In this document: in pieces, positions 22,937 through 33,907 of the stretch
Layout: each line of letters starts with the position of its first letter
How positions within the stretch are numbered: the stretch's first letter is position 1
NCBI GenBank assembly: GCA_037176885.1
Contig: JAWWNJ010000036.1
Span: 806,001-870,000 of the forward strand
DNA length: 64,000 nt
Direction: 5' to 3'
Origin: Favolaschia claudopus
Lineage: Eukaryota > Basidiomycota > Agaricomycetes > Agaricales > Mycenaceae
Program-made: the position numbers and the translations under genes
Notes under the pieces: generated by a model
Databases searched by the model: none
Seen by the model: only the letters and a program-made list of their open reading frames with translations
Told to the model about the DNA's origin: nothing

Positions 22937-23963
22937 TCTTCGATTCGGACAGTTCGACCACTTCATGAGCTTATTCAACTTATAGGCGTTACAAGCAGCC
23001 TCACCTCGTTCTGACTCTTTTTTCTGCCTCTCAAAGCACTGGAAATCCAGGGAAAACTCTACATGCGGCCGAGAAAACTCCGAGGCGTCTCTGTCTGGCT
23101 GGGAAGCTCTTCATCAGCAAAGGTGGAATGGAGTCGGTGGGACCGATAGCTGCCCCCGTATTTTTCTGAGAATGGCTCGTCACAATACTCTCCGTTGCCG
23201 CCCTCGAATCCCGCTGACTCGAAGCAAGCACTCGGGCAAGTATCTGTATCGAATCTCGACAGTGACCAATGCGGACACGGCTAGAAACTCGGACCTGCAA
23301 CTAGTTGTGACTTTGAGTGCTGTGATTGAGAGGCGGCGAACTCACGACGCTTCTTGCAGGAACTCGTACTCAACTCACAGTCTCTCATTTGCCTCTCATA
23401 GTCGTAACCGAAGTGTACGCAAGACACGACAGGCTTGTCCGTTGACCCAACAGCTGTTATCCGAATACAGTATCTTTGATATATCTGGGCGGACTGCGTG
23501 TCTACTGCGGGATGCAATATCAAGCTGCGGCACAGTTGCTGAAAGGATTTTATATTTTCCAAGACCAATCCCGCGAGCTCGCCGGTGCAATTTTTGCTAT
23601 GGATACAGCTTTGTGAGAGCTATAGGATAGTTGGAGGAAAGGAGGAATGCATTGGAGCGCGTTACAGGCGCTCGGCGAGCCAAGTAGCGAGCGCTTTAGC
23701 AAAAAAATTGGAATACCGTCTTTGATCCTTTTGGCATGACGTAACGCTCGTTCTCAATGATTTTCATTGCCAAAGTTCCGCATCGTGGTAGTTGTGAGCT
23801 TGATCCTCCTCCCAGCGAACGATTTACATTCCCTCTTTGGTAGGTAGTAGTGGGCTGTGGTTATTGGAATCCCGGACAGGCCTTCGGCCACCATTGCATT
23901 GCGAAGCTATAAAGGTAGCCAGACCCAAGCCCTCGAAACATTATCCCTCACTCGTTCACGACC
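22937..23963. other. Intergenic region upstream of hydrolase A
   Basis: About 1 kb without a supported gene. GC-rich palindromic sequence lies around 23655-23700. The hydrolase A promoter should be in the last few hundred bases. Confidence 0.4.
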
Positions 23964-25304
23964 ATGAAATTCTCCTCCACAGTCTTCGCTGCTCTCGTCG
24001 GTATCGCCTCTGCCCAACAGACAAACCAGTCAGGGTTCGAGACATGGGACACACTGCGACTCAGCCCCGACTCCGCATTCCACTTCCAGCTCCTCATCCT
24101 GCTTGGCATGTCGACCTACCGCGGCGCGGACGTCGCGGACGTCCTGGGAGCAGCCAACGCCATCGTGCCAGGAAACTTCACGAGCTTCAACGCCACGTTC
24201 GCGGAGTTGGCAACGCTCAAGCAGGCCCAGGCGCTCGCTACGAAGAACAAAGTCAGCGCGCGCGACACCTTCTTCCAGGCCGCGTCGTACTGGCGTTACG
24301 CCGACTTCTTCAACCACGGAAACCAGAGCGATCCGATCCTTAACGAGTGAGTGCATGTGGCTGTTTATGCTTGGGATGACGCTGACAAGTCGCCGCGACG
24401 CAGGTATTGGGACAAACAGCTCGAATGTTTCGCCGCCGCCAATAACGCCCTCCCCGTCCCCGGCGAATACGTCACCATCCCGACCCCGTATAACTTCTCC
24501 TCCATCGGCATCTTCTACGCCGCGGACAACGACAGAAGCACCCCGAAACCTACCCTGCTCGTCGGCAACGGCTTCGACGCGTCGCAGGAGAACAGCTACC
24601 ACGCTAGCTGCGCCGGCGCCGTCGAGCGCGGGTGGAACTGCATGACCTACGAGGGTCCCGGGCAGCCGACCGTGCGCCGCCAGCAGAACATTGGTTTCAT
24701 CGCTGAGTGGGAGAGGGTCGTCACCCCGGTCGTCGAATACCTCGCCAACCGCACAGACGTTGACATGGACCGCCTTGCACTCTCCGGCCTCAGCTTGGGC
24801 GGGTATCTCGCCGAGCGCGCGGCGGCATTTGAGCCTCGTATAAAGGCGCTCCTGGTGAACCCCGGCGTCAAATCTGGGCAAGACGGTTTCGTAGGAAACC
24901 TCCCTCCCGAGCTCAAGGAATTGTTTGAGTCAGGTAACAAGACCGCGTTCGACGCCACCATCCTCGCTGCACTGGGCAACAGTTCCACGCCGTCGCTTGT
25001 CCGCTGGGGAGTCGACTACGGCCTGTGGGCTATGAACACGAATTCGACGTTTGAATTCCTCACCATGGCCGGTGCGATGAACATGACGGGCTTGTACGAC
25101 AGACTGACGATGCCGATCTGGGTTGCGAATGGGTTGCGCGACGACTTACTTGCTCAGTCGCTCGATTTTGTGGAGGAGGTGAAGAATTACACCAGTGTGA
25201 CGGTCGCCACTTTCCCTGGGCCCGAGGGATATCATTGCGAGCCTGGCGCTGATACTGCCACGAACCGCGAGATGTTCGAGTGGCTGGAATCGGTTTTCGA
25301 GTAG
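23964..25304 (+). CDS. Secreted alpha/beta-hydrolase, paralogue A
   Basis: Exons 23964-24346 and 24404-25304 join in phase to give 427 aa. A signal peptide (MKFSSTVFAALVGIASAQ) is followed by a helical cap region (FFQAASYWRYADFF) and then an alpha/beta-hydrolase domain. Visible elements are TLLVGNGFDASQE, the oxyanion-side MTYEGPGQP, the nucleophile elbow ALSGLSLGGYLAERAA, a late acidic loop WVANGLRDDLL, and the catalytic His in GPEGYHCEPGA. The architecture resembles FrsA/2,6-dihydroxypseudooxynicotine-hydrolase-like enzymes, but with a secretion signal and several N-glycosylation sites. Substrate unknown; C-C bond or ester cleavage are both possible. It shares intron position and C-terminus (TNREMFEWLE..FE) with paralogues at 43606-44944 and at the right edge. 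The F-box-like gene that follows is duplicated along with it. Confidence 0.85.
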
Positions 25305-27469
25305 GCATTCAATCAATGGACATAACTATCTGAAAATTCAGCGATTGTTTATCAAAATAGCGTAGAATAAAAGATTACTTTTTACATCTTGTTGTGGTCA
25401 AGACGCTCTCGTGCGAATAACTCCTTATGGGGAAGCTTGCTTCCCCATTCATCGGTATAGGGCTCCAGAATGCAGATGCTTACAAATGTCCGTCCGGATG
25501 CTTTGTAAGCACTGTGCAGGAGTCCTGAGTCCGTGGCCTCGGACTTCGGGAACGGCCGTCACTGTCATTGTCATGTGACTTCGGACTGCGCGCCGAATGA
25601 ACTTTTCCGAATGTATGGCATTATTTATCGGCAAAAAATCGAACTTCTGTGACGAAGACTGAACTCTGAAGTTTCTTGATTAGACGAACTTTCAGCAGAT
25701 TAGGCATAAATCTGTGAGTCTCGATGGTTGCTACTTACTGGCTAAAACAGACTCTCAGAGAACATGGTCAGCACAACGCTCAAGACATCCATCAAGCAAT
25801 TCCCATATCGAGCTGGTTTACCTGATGCGCTGATTTCATCAATATCTGTCGGCGTTCCGAAATTCGGCTGATTCTTTGACGAACTACTGTTTCTGGGCTT
25901 GTAAAATCCAGAATATTGCCGTCTTGTATCAGTAAGGCAGTTCAAATAGTTATAACCATTCCACCTTTTTTTCGACCCCCTGTGTGAATGGTATGGAGCA
26001 ACCCCTCAGCCCTTTGGCCCTGATTGGCCGATCAAACTATCATCTGCGTCAGCCATGCCATCAGGCGCTGCAGACAGTTGAAGTCGATGGGAGTGGCTCA
26101 GCTCGAGATGTTGTTACTTTTGTGTTGTGAAGCTCACCACCAAGAGCCCAAAACTTCGGAGTTCGTAGTTTGAACTACCGAATTACTTGTTTTGGACATC
26201 GTACAATCACTTCCGTGCCAAGTTACGTTCTTGCAGAAAACTTCTGTCTACACCCTTCAAAACTCCTCAAACATACTCACTTGACAGTTGAAAAAGGCCA
26301 GAAAGTATCAAATTTCACTTGCAGTTCGATTATTTACCGAAAAAAGATCTCATACGAATGTTCAACTTTGGTTCAACTCAGATTCAATTGGCCCATTTGA
26401 ACCTCATGTGCTGTGAATAAGCATATATACAGTACCCTACCAACACCTATATACTCAATGGTTGCTTACTCATTAAGAAAGAATTCAGTAAACATCAAAT
26501 TTTCAAGTTGTAAGTTACAAGCCTCCTCAAGTTACAAGCACTTTGCCACTAATGCCGGGGCTCAGGGAATGCCTTGAGCAACTTCAAAAAAAATTACCAG
26601 ACTTTGTCCTACTACCAGTGTCTTGGATATACTTACTACTATCCAGTGAGTATACTTAGGCTTTAGCTGTCAAAATTAATGATTCAACAAAAAAGGGCCA
26701 CTGAGTGTGCAACCAGATTCACGAGGAGCAAAAGGGGTTTGAAGGTGGATATGAGGGCGGTTACTGAGACGGTTCTGAGGTTCGTCAACTGAATCCAAAT
26801 CGGGCGAAAAACTGTTCGAGCCAATAAGTAATGTTGCCCGAATTTATCAAGATTAGCTACTGTACATGGGTGAATTGGACGTATTAGACCAGGATGTTGA
26901 ATTCCCATTCGCACTGAAGCAAGCTTACCCTCCTATGTGGACCATTGTCCACATACCCAACATGTTACCATTCATAATTGGTAGGATGAGTGTCACGGCT
27001 GCCGCGTTTCCCGCCTAGCGTCAAACAAGGCACAGAGGATGCCTCCGACCCGAGAACTCGGAGACGCCGTTCATCTCGTTGAGAACCTGCGTCATAGTGG
27101 CGGGACTTGAAGTTTCGCGGTTTTTTCATCGAACCTCACGGTGTTGCGAGTCTCAAACAGAGCATTACGGATACATAATGCCACGATGCCCTTTTCAGAC
27201 TTGAGGAGGTCGAGGCAAGACCATCATGATTGGTTTACGCGCACTCGAAGAAGTATTCTCGGAGGGCCAGGAGCTTCATCACCTTGAGGCGAACGTTCCT
27301 AAAATCAACCGAAATTCCGCCCGAGATGCAGAAACAGTCGATACCCGTAGGAGACGCGTAAATCATATACGGAGATTGGATTGGGCAATGGTCGGTGTTA
27401 ATGTCATGGTGGTCAACTTGCAAGAGTGTCACACTGTGACGTACCTCAGGCCTTTTCCTTCGTACCGCC
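25305..27469. other. Intergenic region, interrupted relative to its duplicate
   Basis: Bases from about 25355 to 25411 and from about 26966 to 27469 match the corresponding spacer of the inverted duplicate (43270-42680 read backwards). The 1.55 kb between has no counterpart there. That insert is AT-rich in parts, has no supported gene, and carries a perfect hairpin near each end. Confidence 0.6.
25412..26965. mobile_element. Putative insertion in one arm of the duplication
   Basis: Defined by comparison: sequence on both sides is shared with the other arm and this block is not. Hairpins lie at 25427-25448 (arms of 10 bp around ATGGGGAAGC) and 26934-26955 (arms of 9 bp around TATGTGGAC). I see no transposase gene, no matching terminal inverted repeats and no clear target duplication. 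A non-autonomous element is one explanation. A deletion in the other arm is another. Boundaries are accurate only to about 20 bp. Confidence 0.4.
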
Positions 27470-28810
27470 ATGTCGCGAGCTTCGCAGGTTGCAGCCCTAC
27501 AAATACACATCGACGGGCTACTATCCGCTATCGAAGTACAAAAAAATGTGCTCCAAGGCTTAATGAGCCAGCATAAAGAGGCTCAACGCAAAATGAATTT
27601 TTTCCTCGATCCTATGGCTCGATTACCGTTGGAGATTCAATCCATGGTATTCGTGTTTGCTAGCCAACTCGACTCTGGAATATCAAAACCGAACCCTCGT
27701 TCTCCTCCGATGGTGTTCCTCTCCGTCTGCCGAATGTGGCGCGACATTGCGCTGTTCACTCCAACACTTTGGTCCGAAATCCAAATGGATTCCTTGCCCC
27801 GTGGATCCAACTACCTTGAACTCTGTCATATCTGGCTGAAACGAGCTCGAGCCCTTCCTTTATCTGTCACGCTGAACGGTTCTGTAAGGCTCGACCGCAA
27901 CGTCGAAAATTTGATCGCACGTTTCAGTCACCAAATCGAGGATCTGACTGTTGAACTGTCGCCAGAGAGCTTGGATGGCTTTTGGTGCCCATATGAACAG
28001 TTTGAGCTGGGACACGGGGCATCGCTATCCTTCCTGAAGACATTGTCAATCAAGGCGGAGGACGAAGAAGAATTTTACTTCGAATATCGCGGGGAGTGGC
28101 TCGACATGCTGCGTGGTTCTCCAGAGCTGTCGAGTTTCTCCATGCAGAGTATGATCTATATAGATGAATGGGCAGAACCCGAACCCGAACCGCAGCCTCT
28201 GACGCTAGCGTCTCTTCATACCCTGCACCTAGGCAAGCCTTATGAGGACGCATTGGCAGGGACCCACCGAAACAGTTCCGTTATGCTGGAATACCTCACC
28301 CTCCCCGCGCTCAGGGTGCTTAGCCTCTCCTGCCTCGACATCGCTGACGAGACTCTGGTCTCGTTCCTAGAGCGTTCTTCTCCGCCCCTCGAGTCTCTCC
28401 ACTTGACTCCACGGAGCCGCTGGGTCGTCTCTGGCTTGTGCAGTTGCCTCCGTTCCATGTCTACCCTCGTTGATCTCCAGCTTTCCGCGCCAGCTGGTTG
28501 GCAACTATCCCCCGTCTTCACCGCTCTTGCCACCTCCCCCGATGTTCTCCCCAAGCTTCGCACCATGACACTATGGATGTCCAGTCTCATGTCGCTCGAC
28601 TACGAGAAATTCTCCCCCATGCTCGACATGTGGCGCCCAGCGAGCCTCGTATCATTCAAGCTCCATTTCACGCCGTACTGCGGTGCTGCCCACGACTATA
28701 CAGCCGATCTACCCACTGAGCAGGTTAAATCCCAGCTGCGGGATCTTGCCGCCAGTGGGGTCAAGGTCCATTTTGGGCCCGTGAATGAGAATCTGCTCGC
28801 TCGGTGGTGA
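27470..28810 (+). CDS. F-box-like protein, duplicated pair member A
   Basis: A single-exon protein of 446 aa. An N-terminal coiled-coil-like helix (LLSAIEVQKNVLQGLMSQHK) precedes the F-box-like motif ARLPLEIQSMVFVFASQL and FLSVCRMWRDIALFTPTLW, the standard layout of basidiomycete F-box proteins that recruit substrates to SCF ubiquitin ligases. The rest is made of irregular leucine-rich segments (LTLPALRVLSLSCLDI, PPLESLHLTP). It is exactly the same length as the gene at 41339-42679. By hand count about 58 of 446 residues differ (near 87% identity), with no gaps. Similarity extends at least 450 bp upstream and about 200 bp downstream. The substrate is unknown. Confidence 0.8.
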   Translation: MSRASQVAALQIHIDGLLSAIEVQKNVLQGLMSQHKEAQRKMNFFLDPMARLPLEIQSMVFVFASQLDSGISKPNPRSPPMVFLSVCRMWRDIALFTPTLWSEIQMDSLPRGSNYLELCHIWLKRARALPLSVTLNGSVRLDRNVENLIARFSHQIEDLTVELSPESLDGFWCPYEQFELGHGASLSFLKTLSIKAEDEEEFYFEYRGEWLDMLRGSPELSSFSMQSMIYIDEWAEPEPEPQPLTLASLHTLHLGKPYEDALAGTHRNSSVMLEYLTLPALRVLSLSCLDIADETLVSFLERSSPPLESLHLTPRSRWVVSGLCSCLRSMSTLVDLQLSAPAGWQLSPVFTALATSPDVLPKLRTMTLWMSSLMSLDYEKFSPMLDMWRPASLVSFKLHFTPYCGAAHDYTADLPTEQVKSQLRDLAASGVKVHFGPVNENLLARW

Positions 28811-29556
28811 ACCCTTATCGCGGGTACTACTACCGTTATCGACCTTCGCGCCGTATCAGCACGAAATCGTCGGCCTCTCGCTTACACGCATACGCAAGCG
28901 TATACGGGCGTCATACCCCTCGTTCCAGTTTCCCCATCCAGGCCCCGCGTCTATTCCTTTCGTTACCTGCTCACTCGCAGCATAGAAAACGGCATATCCG
29001 ATGCTACATACTCATAGACCTGGTATATGTGCCCCGTACTCTATCGAGCCGACAGCCCACGTTAGAGAGTAGTACATGTCGTACTGAGCTAGTCATTGGG
29101 GTGTATTCCGTATTGTAAAGAAGGACTGCTCGAGAAAACAGTTGGATGAGTTTTCGGAATCCGACGGAGCAGGTCAGGCATAGCACTGGACAGAAACGGA
29201 TGTTCGGACTCCGAAAACGACAAATCTGAGCGCTTTGAATTCATGCCGAACTTTGGATTCACGAGAACTTCGAGCCTCTCTTTCCCCCAGGCCCGAATCC
29301 TTGAAGGAAGATCAAGATATCCGAAGAGATGCTCGAGCAAAGCGCGGGAATCAATTCGCTCGATAATGAAAGCACGGATGATTGAGTAGACATGATTACA
29401 ATGATACGATTAGAGAGTATAAGAACTTAGAAATACTTACGACTACAGATCCTAGGAAGATGTTACAACTAAACACTGCGGCTGCGGTTATATGTTGTAG
29501 TATACCAACAGAAAGAGAATAGAAGGCCTGCAAATGTTCAGGCCTCTGATTCAGCT
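28811..29556. other. Intergenic region with a possible gene remnant
   Basis: The first 200 bp are shared with the other arm of the duplication. On the minus strand, 29400-29090 is open and has coding-like composition (for example ALLEHLFGYLDLPSRIRAWG), but no start, domain or partner exon could be assigned. It may be a relic. Confidence 0.35.
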
Positions 29557-30765
29557 TCAAGTTCGGCCCCTCGCCTCCCGCGCGGCTCTGAGTTTGTCTT
29601 GCCTCTCCCATTCAGCGCTAGGAACAATCAGTCTGGAGTTGCAAGGCAAACAAGCATGAAAGACTTACTTTTCCTCTTCCGTATGTTGGTTTGCCCTGTG
29701 GCGTTTCGCCCCGTCCTTCCGAGAAAACGTCTGGTCGCAGCCCGGGATCCCGCAATCTACCGCCGATTCGACGCGGTTGTGGGTGAGAACATGGCGACCC
29801 ATGTCGGGGAGAACCGACACCTGCTTACAAGCGTAGCACTTCACGCTGTTATTGGCTCGAAGCTCGCAGCCAAGTTGGAGAAGGTAGTGATAGGCCGATG
29901 AAATCAGGTGGGCGGCGGGAGGCGGAGGGCGGGTGCGGTCGATAGCTTCGGCGATGGTGCGCGCGGGGACGAAGGCGGGGGCAGGAGGAACGAGGAGTCT
30001 GACGGCACGGCGCTTGGTGGGAGCGGGAGTCTCTTCGATTGGCGCGGCGCGTTTGGGGGAAGACTTTATCGAGGAAGTTGCGATCGAGGACCCGGACGCG
30101 ACAGGCAGCGGATCGACGTTGGGAATGAACATCGGGGTCAACGGTGCACGAACACGGGGAGCCTGGCGTTTGGCCGGACCCGTCTTTCCGGAACGAGAGG
30201 GAGACAAGTCGCGAGCGCGAGCAGGAAGAGGGGTGATGGGAAGCTCATCGACGGCCAATCGGGACAAACAGTCGTTGATGTCCTCAGTGTCGGTGTACAG
30301 GGTGCTGCCGTAGTTGTTTGCGTGCAAATCGTACCCGTCGTCAGAGACCATGGGTTCGTCTGTCACCATTGCCACTTCGTCGGGCTCTTGATAAGCTGTG
30401 GGCGGAGGGGAAAAGGGCATGTAATCGTCCTCCAAAGCGGCCACAGCGTCGAAAGTCTCCCAAGACATGAAGTCGCGAAAGATGTCATCCACGCTCTTCG
30501 TCGTGTCCTCAGGGAAAAGAGAGATGCGCGTCTCGTTCGCGTGGGACCCGAGCTTGGTGGCAAGGTCCATGGTGGGTTCGGGCACTGACAGAATACACAG
30601 AAATGCATTAGTTTCCTTTGAATTATGGATGACGAAGGGTCAAAACGCACGAGAGATCTCAGCGTCCCAAGCCATTTCGGACTCCGTACGAAGGGGAACG
30701 CGACTGAGGGCATTGAGAGTGAGCTTTGCATTGTAGCGGAGAAAAGAGATTCTCGGAGAGTCCAT
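29557..30765 (-). CDS. C2H2 zinc-finger protein
   Basis: Three exons (30765-30651, 30584-29669, 29617-29557) join in phase to 363 aa. The start MDSPRISFLRYNAK is the first ATG of a frame that splices cleanly into the main exon. The middle is acidic, then Pro/Ser/Arg-rich (KRQAPRVRAPLTPMFIP), probably disordered. Near the C-terminus a Cys pair with His (KCYACKQVSVLPDMGRHVLTH) is followed by a classical finger (CGIPGCDQTFSRKDGAKRH plus a second His). This fits a DNA-binding regulator with one good and one atypical finger. A GTAAGT donor overlaps the apparent stop at 29665, and the extra exon EWERQDKLRAAREARG keeps total length divisible by three, so I prefer the longer form. The tandem repeat at 31041 lies upstream. 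Confidence 0.75.
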
Positions 30766-32831
30766 GTCGGTCAGGAGATGCGGGTATGCAGAGAAAATAT
30801 AGTGAGGTAGTTGTCGCAGACAGAAAACTCGTTATAGAGAGTGGGGGGCGGGGAGAGCCTCTAGTCGCTGGCCTCTTATATAGCCGTCCCAGACGAACAA
30901 TGCCCGATCTCATGAGCCAAAGCGCCAGCCAAAAGCGGACATAGTCGTTGAGCAGCGGACAAAGTAACTGTTGACGGCAGCAGGTCCAACAAAGGATGGA
31001 GGCTGTGAGCAATCCAAAATTCTCGGAGAGTTGCCATCTAGGGAAATAAATCTTCGAGGGATTGGTCGAGTGGCTCACCATTGTTTCCGCTCCGAGCATT
31101 GACGATGAGCGGCGCCAAGCGATGCTCGCCACGGGGGCGCATCGTGGCAGCGGATTTTGCCGGGGGAAGCCTGCGAGGGTTCGTGACATGAATTTCGGCG
31201 TCGGAGGCGGCCCTTCAATGCTCAGAGTGCCATTGTTCATCGGAGAGCGTCGGGAGCGGGTGTTACGCCCAATTCAAGCTAGTTCGAGGCTCCTTTCAGC
31301 GCTTTGACATGCATTTGAAGCCCCGGTCGACTTGGGAAATAATAAATCTTCGACGATTGGTCGAGTGGCTCACCATTGTTTCCGCTCTAGGCGCTGACGA
31401 TGAGCGAAGCCAAGCGGTGCCGCCACGGGGGTGCATCGTGGCAGCGGATTTTGCCGGGGGACGCCTGGGAGGGTTCGTGACATGAATTTCGGGTCCAGAG
31501 GCGCTCTGTCCATGTTCGCAGTGCCATTGTTCCCCGGAGAGCGTCGGGCCCAGGCTTCACGCTTGAATTGAGCTAGTTTGAAGCTTTGTCAGCGCTTTGG
31601 CATGCGTTTGAGGCCTCCATCGACTTGTTTATCACTGGGTGCCTAAGCGTCAGCACCACCGAGAAGGCGCTCTCTCGTCGATTCATGGGCATTATTTGAC
31701 CACAATGTGAACGTGGAGCATCTCCAAGAGCTCTCGAGGTAATTGAGAATCTTTCTGCTCCGAGCGGCCTATTCGGATTGGCCAGCATCGCACATTGTCA
31801 TCGTAATTCTTGAAGTCTGCGAGGAGATTGCTCGAGGAATGCCCAGAGCGCTCGAATTCGCCAGATCCTGCGAGAGAGGGACTCCTGAGGACTTGCAACT
31901 GCTCTGCATTTTGAACTTGTTGTTCAGGATGGCTGTCTCCTCTGAACCCCAAGTCGCAGTTTCGAAACTTTCCGCTTTGAAAGTCTTGTTCAAGCAGGAC
32001 ACTTTGCGTCCACTTTCGAAGGTGTATAATAGAATCGTCGTGTGTTCATAGTCTGAAGTCAAGTCGCTTTGCAAAATTGCGTCGGCGTCTGTCGGCGTTC
32101 GTCTCTTTTGCTGGCAGCGGTTTTGAACTCCTGCAACACTACAAGGCAACGAGATCCTCGTGAGGGCTTGAAGCTCGAACATCCCGCCAGGGATACGGAG
32201 CACGAGCATCGACGAGAAACGAAACACACTACAGTGCTGAGTGCGTGTGCGGCTGCCAGCAAAACCCTCGTAGATGCACCGCCACCACTTACTCCTAGCA
32301 TCCCAATTAGGCAACGAAATCACTTTCGGCTTTTACAACGCGTTGCTTACATCTGGGCGGCCCGTATCCATATGGAGCGAGACGATTTTTTGTCGACGGC
32401 CATGACGTGGCGGGTCAAAGCAGGATCATTCAAGTTTCTCATTCACACAACGACATACTTATGGAGGGGTTGTTTTCATTGACGGTAAGTAAATGATTGT
32501 GTGGGGGTTACTTCTTATATAACTAACTACTATGCTTCTACTTCAATGAATGTATGGGTGTATGTATATATGCTATGGTTGAGTAGTATGCGATGTTTTG
32601 TTGTTTTCGATATCAAGTGGGGGTTGCTTCATTCAAGCTTCAAAGACCGACCAACACAAGGCGTACAGTTAACTGCACCCAAGGCGGTTTCGAAGGCCCA
32701 CGCAGAAGCCTGCGTGCTTGTTTACTTCTCAAGGGAAGATGTAGTGGTTGTCGAAAGGCGCCTGATGAAGGCGCGGATCGAAAAAAATGACCGCAAAAAT
32801 GCGACACGATGAGGTGAGCATCAATCAGCGC
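30766..32831. other. Intergenic region holding a tandem repeat
   Basis: About 2 kb between two minus-strand genes. It contains the 295-bp tandem repeat and the zinc-finger promoter. A 184-codon open frame on the minus strand (32323-31769) has no domain and no splice support, so I do not call it. Confidence 0.4.
31041..31630. repeat. Two tandem copies of a ~295-bp non-coding repeat
   Basis: Copy 1 runs about 31041-31335 and copy 2 about 31336-31630. Shared blocks include ATTGGTCGAGTGGCTCACCA (31061 and 31356), GTGGCAGCGGATTTTGCCGG, and GGTTCGTGACATGAATTTCG. The copies differ by scattered substitutions and small indels; by eye they are about 80-85% alike. No open frame is conserved between them, so the unit looks non-coding. 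A third copy was not seen. Confidence 0.85.
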
Positions 32832-33907
32832 CTACGCCGCGACGTCGACAGCATGATGTAGGAGCATATGGCTATGCGGCTGGAAGACATGCAGGAAGTC
32901 GCGAAAGCGTTTGGCGCCGCTGGGGCGAGAGGAGGATTTGTGTGCGTGCGGGCAACGGCGTTTCTTCGCTGGCTGTGTTGGTTCTGCGACCGGTAGCGGT
33001 GCAGATGGAAGAGAGGGGGAAGGTGAAGAAGCGGGAAGAGGGGAGGGTTCGTATACGGTGGGCGATTTCGCCTCCTCCATGTCGACGTCGTTGGGGATGG
33101 TGGGGGACAATGATATTGGTGTGCGCGGGGAAGCAGAGCCAACGCTGGAGTGCGGGGAAGAGGGCTCGAGGTCGGGGACGGCAGGCACAGGAACCTGCGC
33201 GGGCTTCCTCACTTCGATCTCATCCACTGACTTTCTCGCCGCCGGCATCAAAGGAAGGGTGATGTCCAGGAGCTCTTGATGCGCCAAGACATCCGCCTCG
33301 GTGACGCTGAGCTCCCAGTTGAGGACTTCGAGAAATTCGCGCTCGATGCGGCCGATGTCGCCCTGCCCGAAAACACGTGTTACCATTGCCCAGTGGACGT
33401 TCCGCAGAGTGGAGTCCTGGGTGTATTTCGAGGCAACGATGAGGGCGCCAAGGAAAACGCGCTCGAGAGCCCATTCTTCCAATGCGATAGAGAGGTGGCG
33501 TCTGGAGCGAGTGATGTAGACGAGCGCGACGAGGAGGGTGGCGGGGGTGATTTCGGCGCGAGAGATGATGCTCGAGACGAAGGACGGGAATTTGTAGGAA
33601 GCGGGAGAGCGGAATGTGGATGGGCGGTCGAAGGCATGGTTTACTGTCTCGATCACAGATCTTGCGACGTAGTCTGCAGAAATAGAAAAATTAGATAAAG
33701 TAATTATGGATGCGGGGAAATAGACTTACTAATTACTGGTCGCGATAAATCGATGTCAACGAGCTGCATGAGCTCGGGAGAGTGCGATGCGGGGTCAACG
33801 AGGGACGCCGGGTGCACAGGGCTGCTGTGAGATGAGCTTGAGCTAGGACTCCATGAGCTGTAGGAGGCGGGAGAGCCAGAAGAGCTAGAAGAGGCGGGGG
33901 AGTCCAT
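32832..33907 (-). CDS. Cyclin, Pcl/Pho80-like
   Basis: A regulatory partner of a cyclin-dependent kinase (Pho85-type in yeasts). Exons 33907-33730 and 33673-32832 join in phase to 339 aa. A Ser/Pro-rich N-terminus precedes the cyclin box: YVARSVIETVNHAF, FVSSIISRAEITPATLLVAL, ERVFLGALIVASKYTQD, NVHWAMVTRVFGQGDIGRI and EREFLEVLNWELSVTEADVL. This series is highly characteristic of fungal Pcl1/Pcl2-like G1 cyclins. The C-terminal 120 residues are Pro/Ser/Glu-rich (PEST-like, suggesting rapid turnover) and end in a basic stretch (AKKRRCPHAHKSSSRP) that may act as a nuclear signal. The Cys/His-rich very C-terminus is unusual. No sign of decay. Confidence 0.9.

Noticed and set aside
24030..24881. 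283-aa open frame on the minus strand
   Set aside because: Antisense shadow of hydrolase A, whose signal peptide, intron and catalytic motifs are clear. The antisense frame has no domain.
25412..26965. Helitron interpretation of the block with terminal hairpins
   Set aside because: A 3' hairpin is present, but I do not see the TC start or CTRR end, nor insertion between A and T.
29908..30588. 226-aa Gly/Arg-rich open frame on the plus strand
   Set aside because: Antisense of the C2H2 zinc-finger gene; low complexity mirrors the Pro/Ser-rich coding strand.
31769..32323. 184-aa open frame on the minus strand
   Set aside because: No recognisable domain, no splice support, irregular composition.
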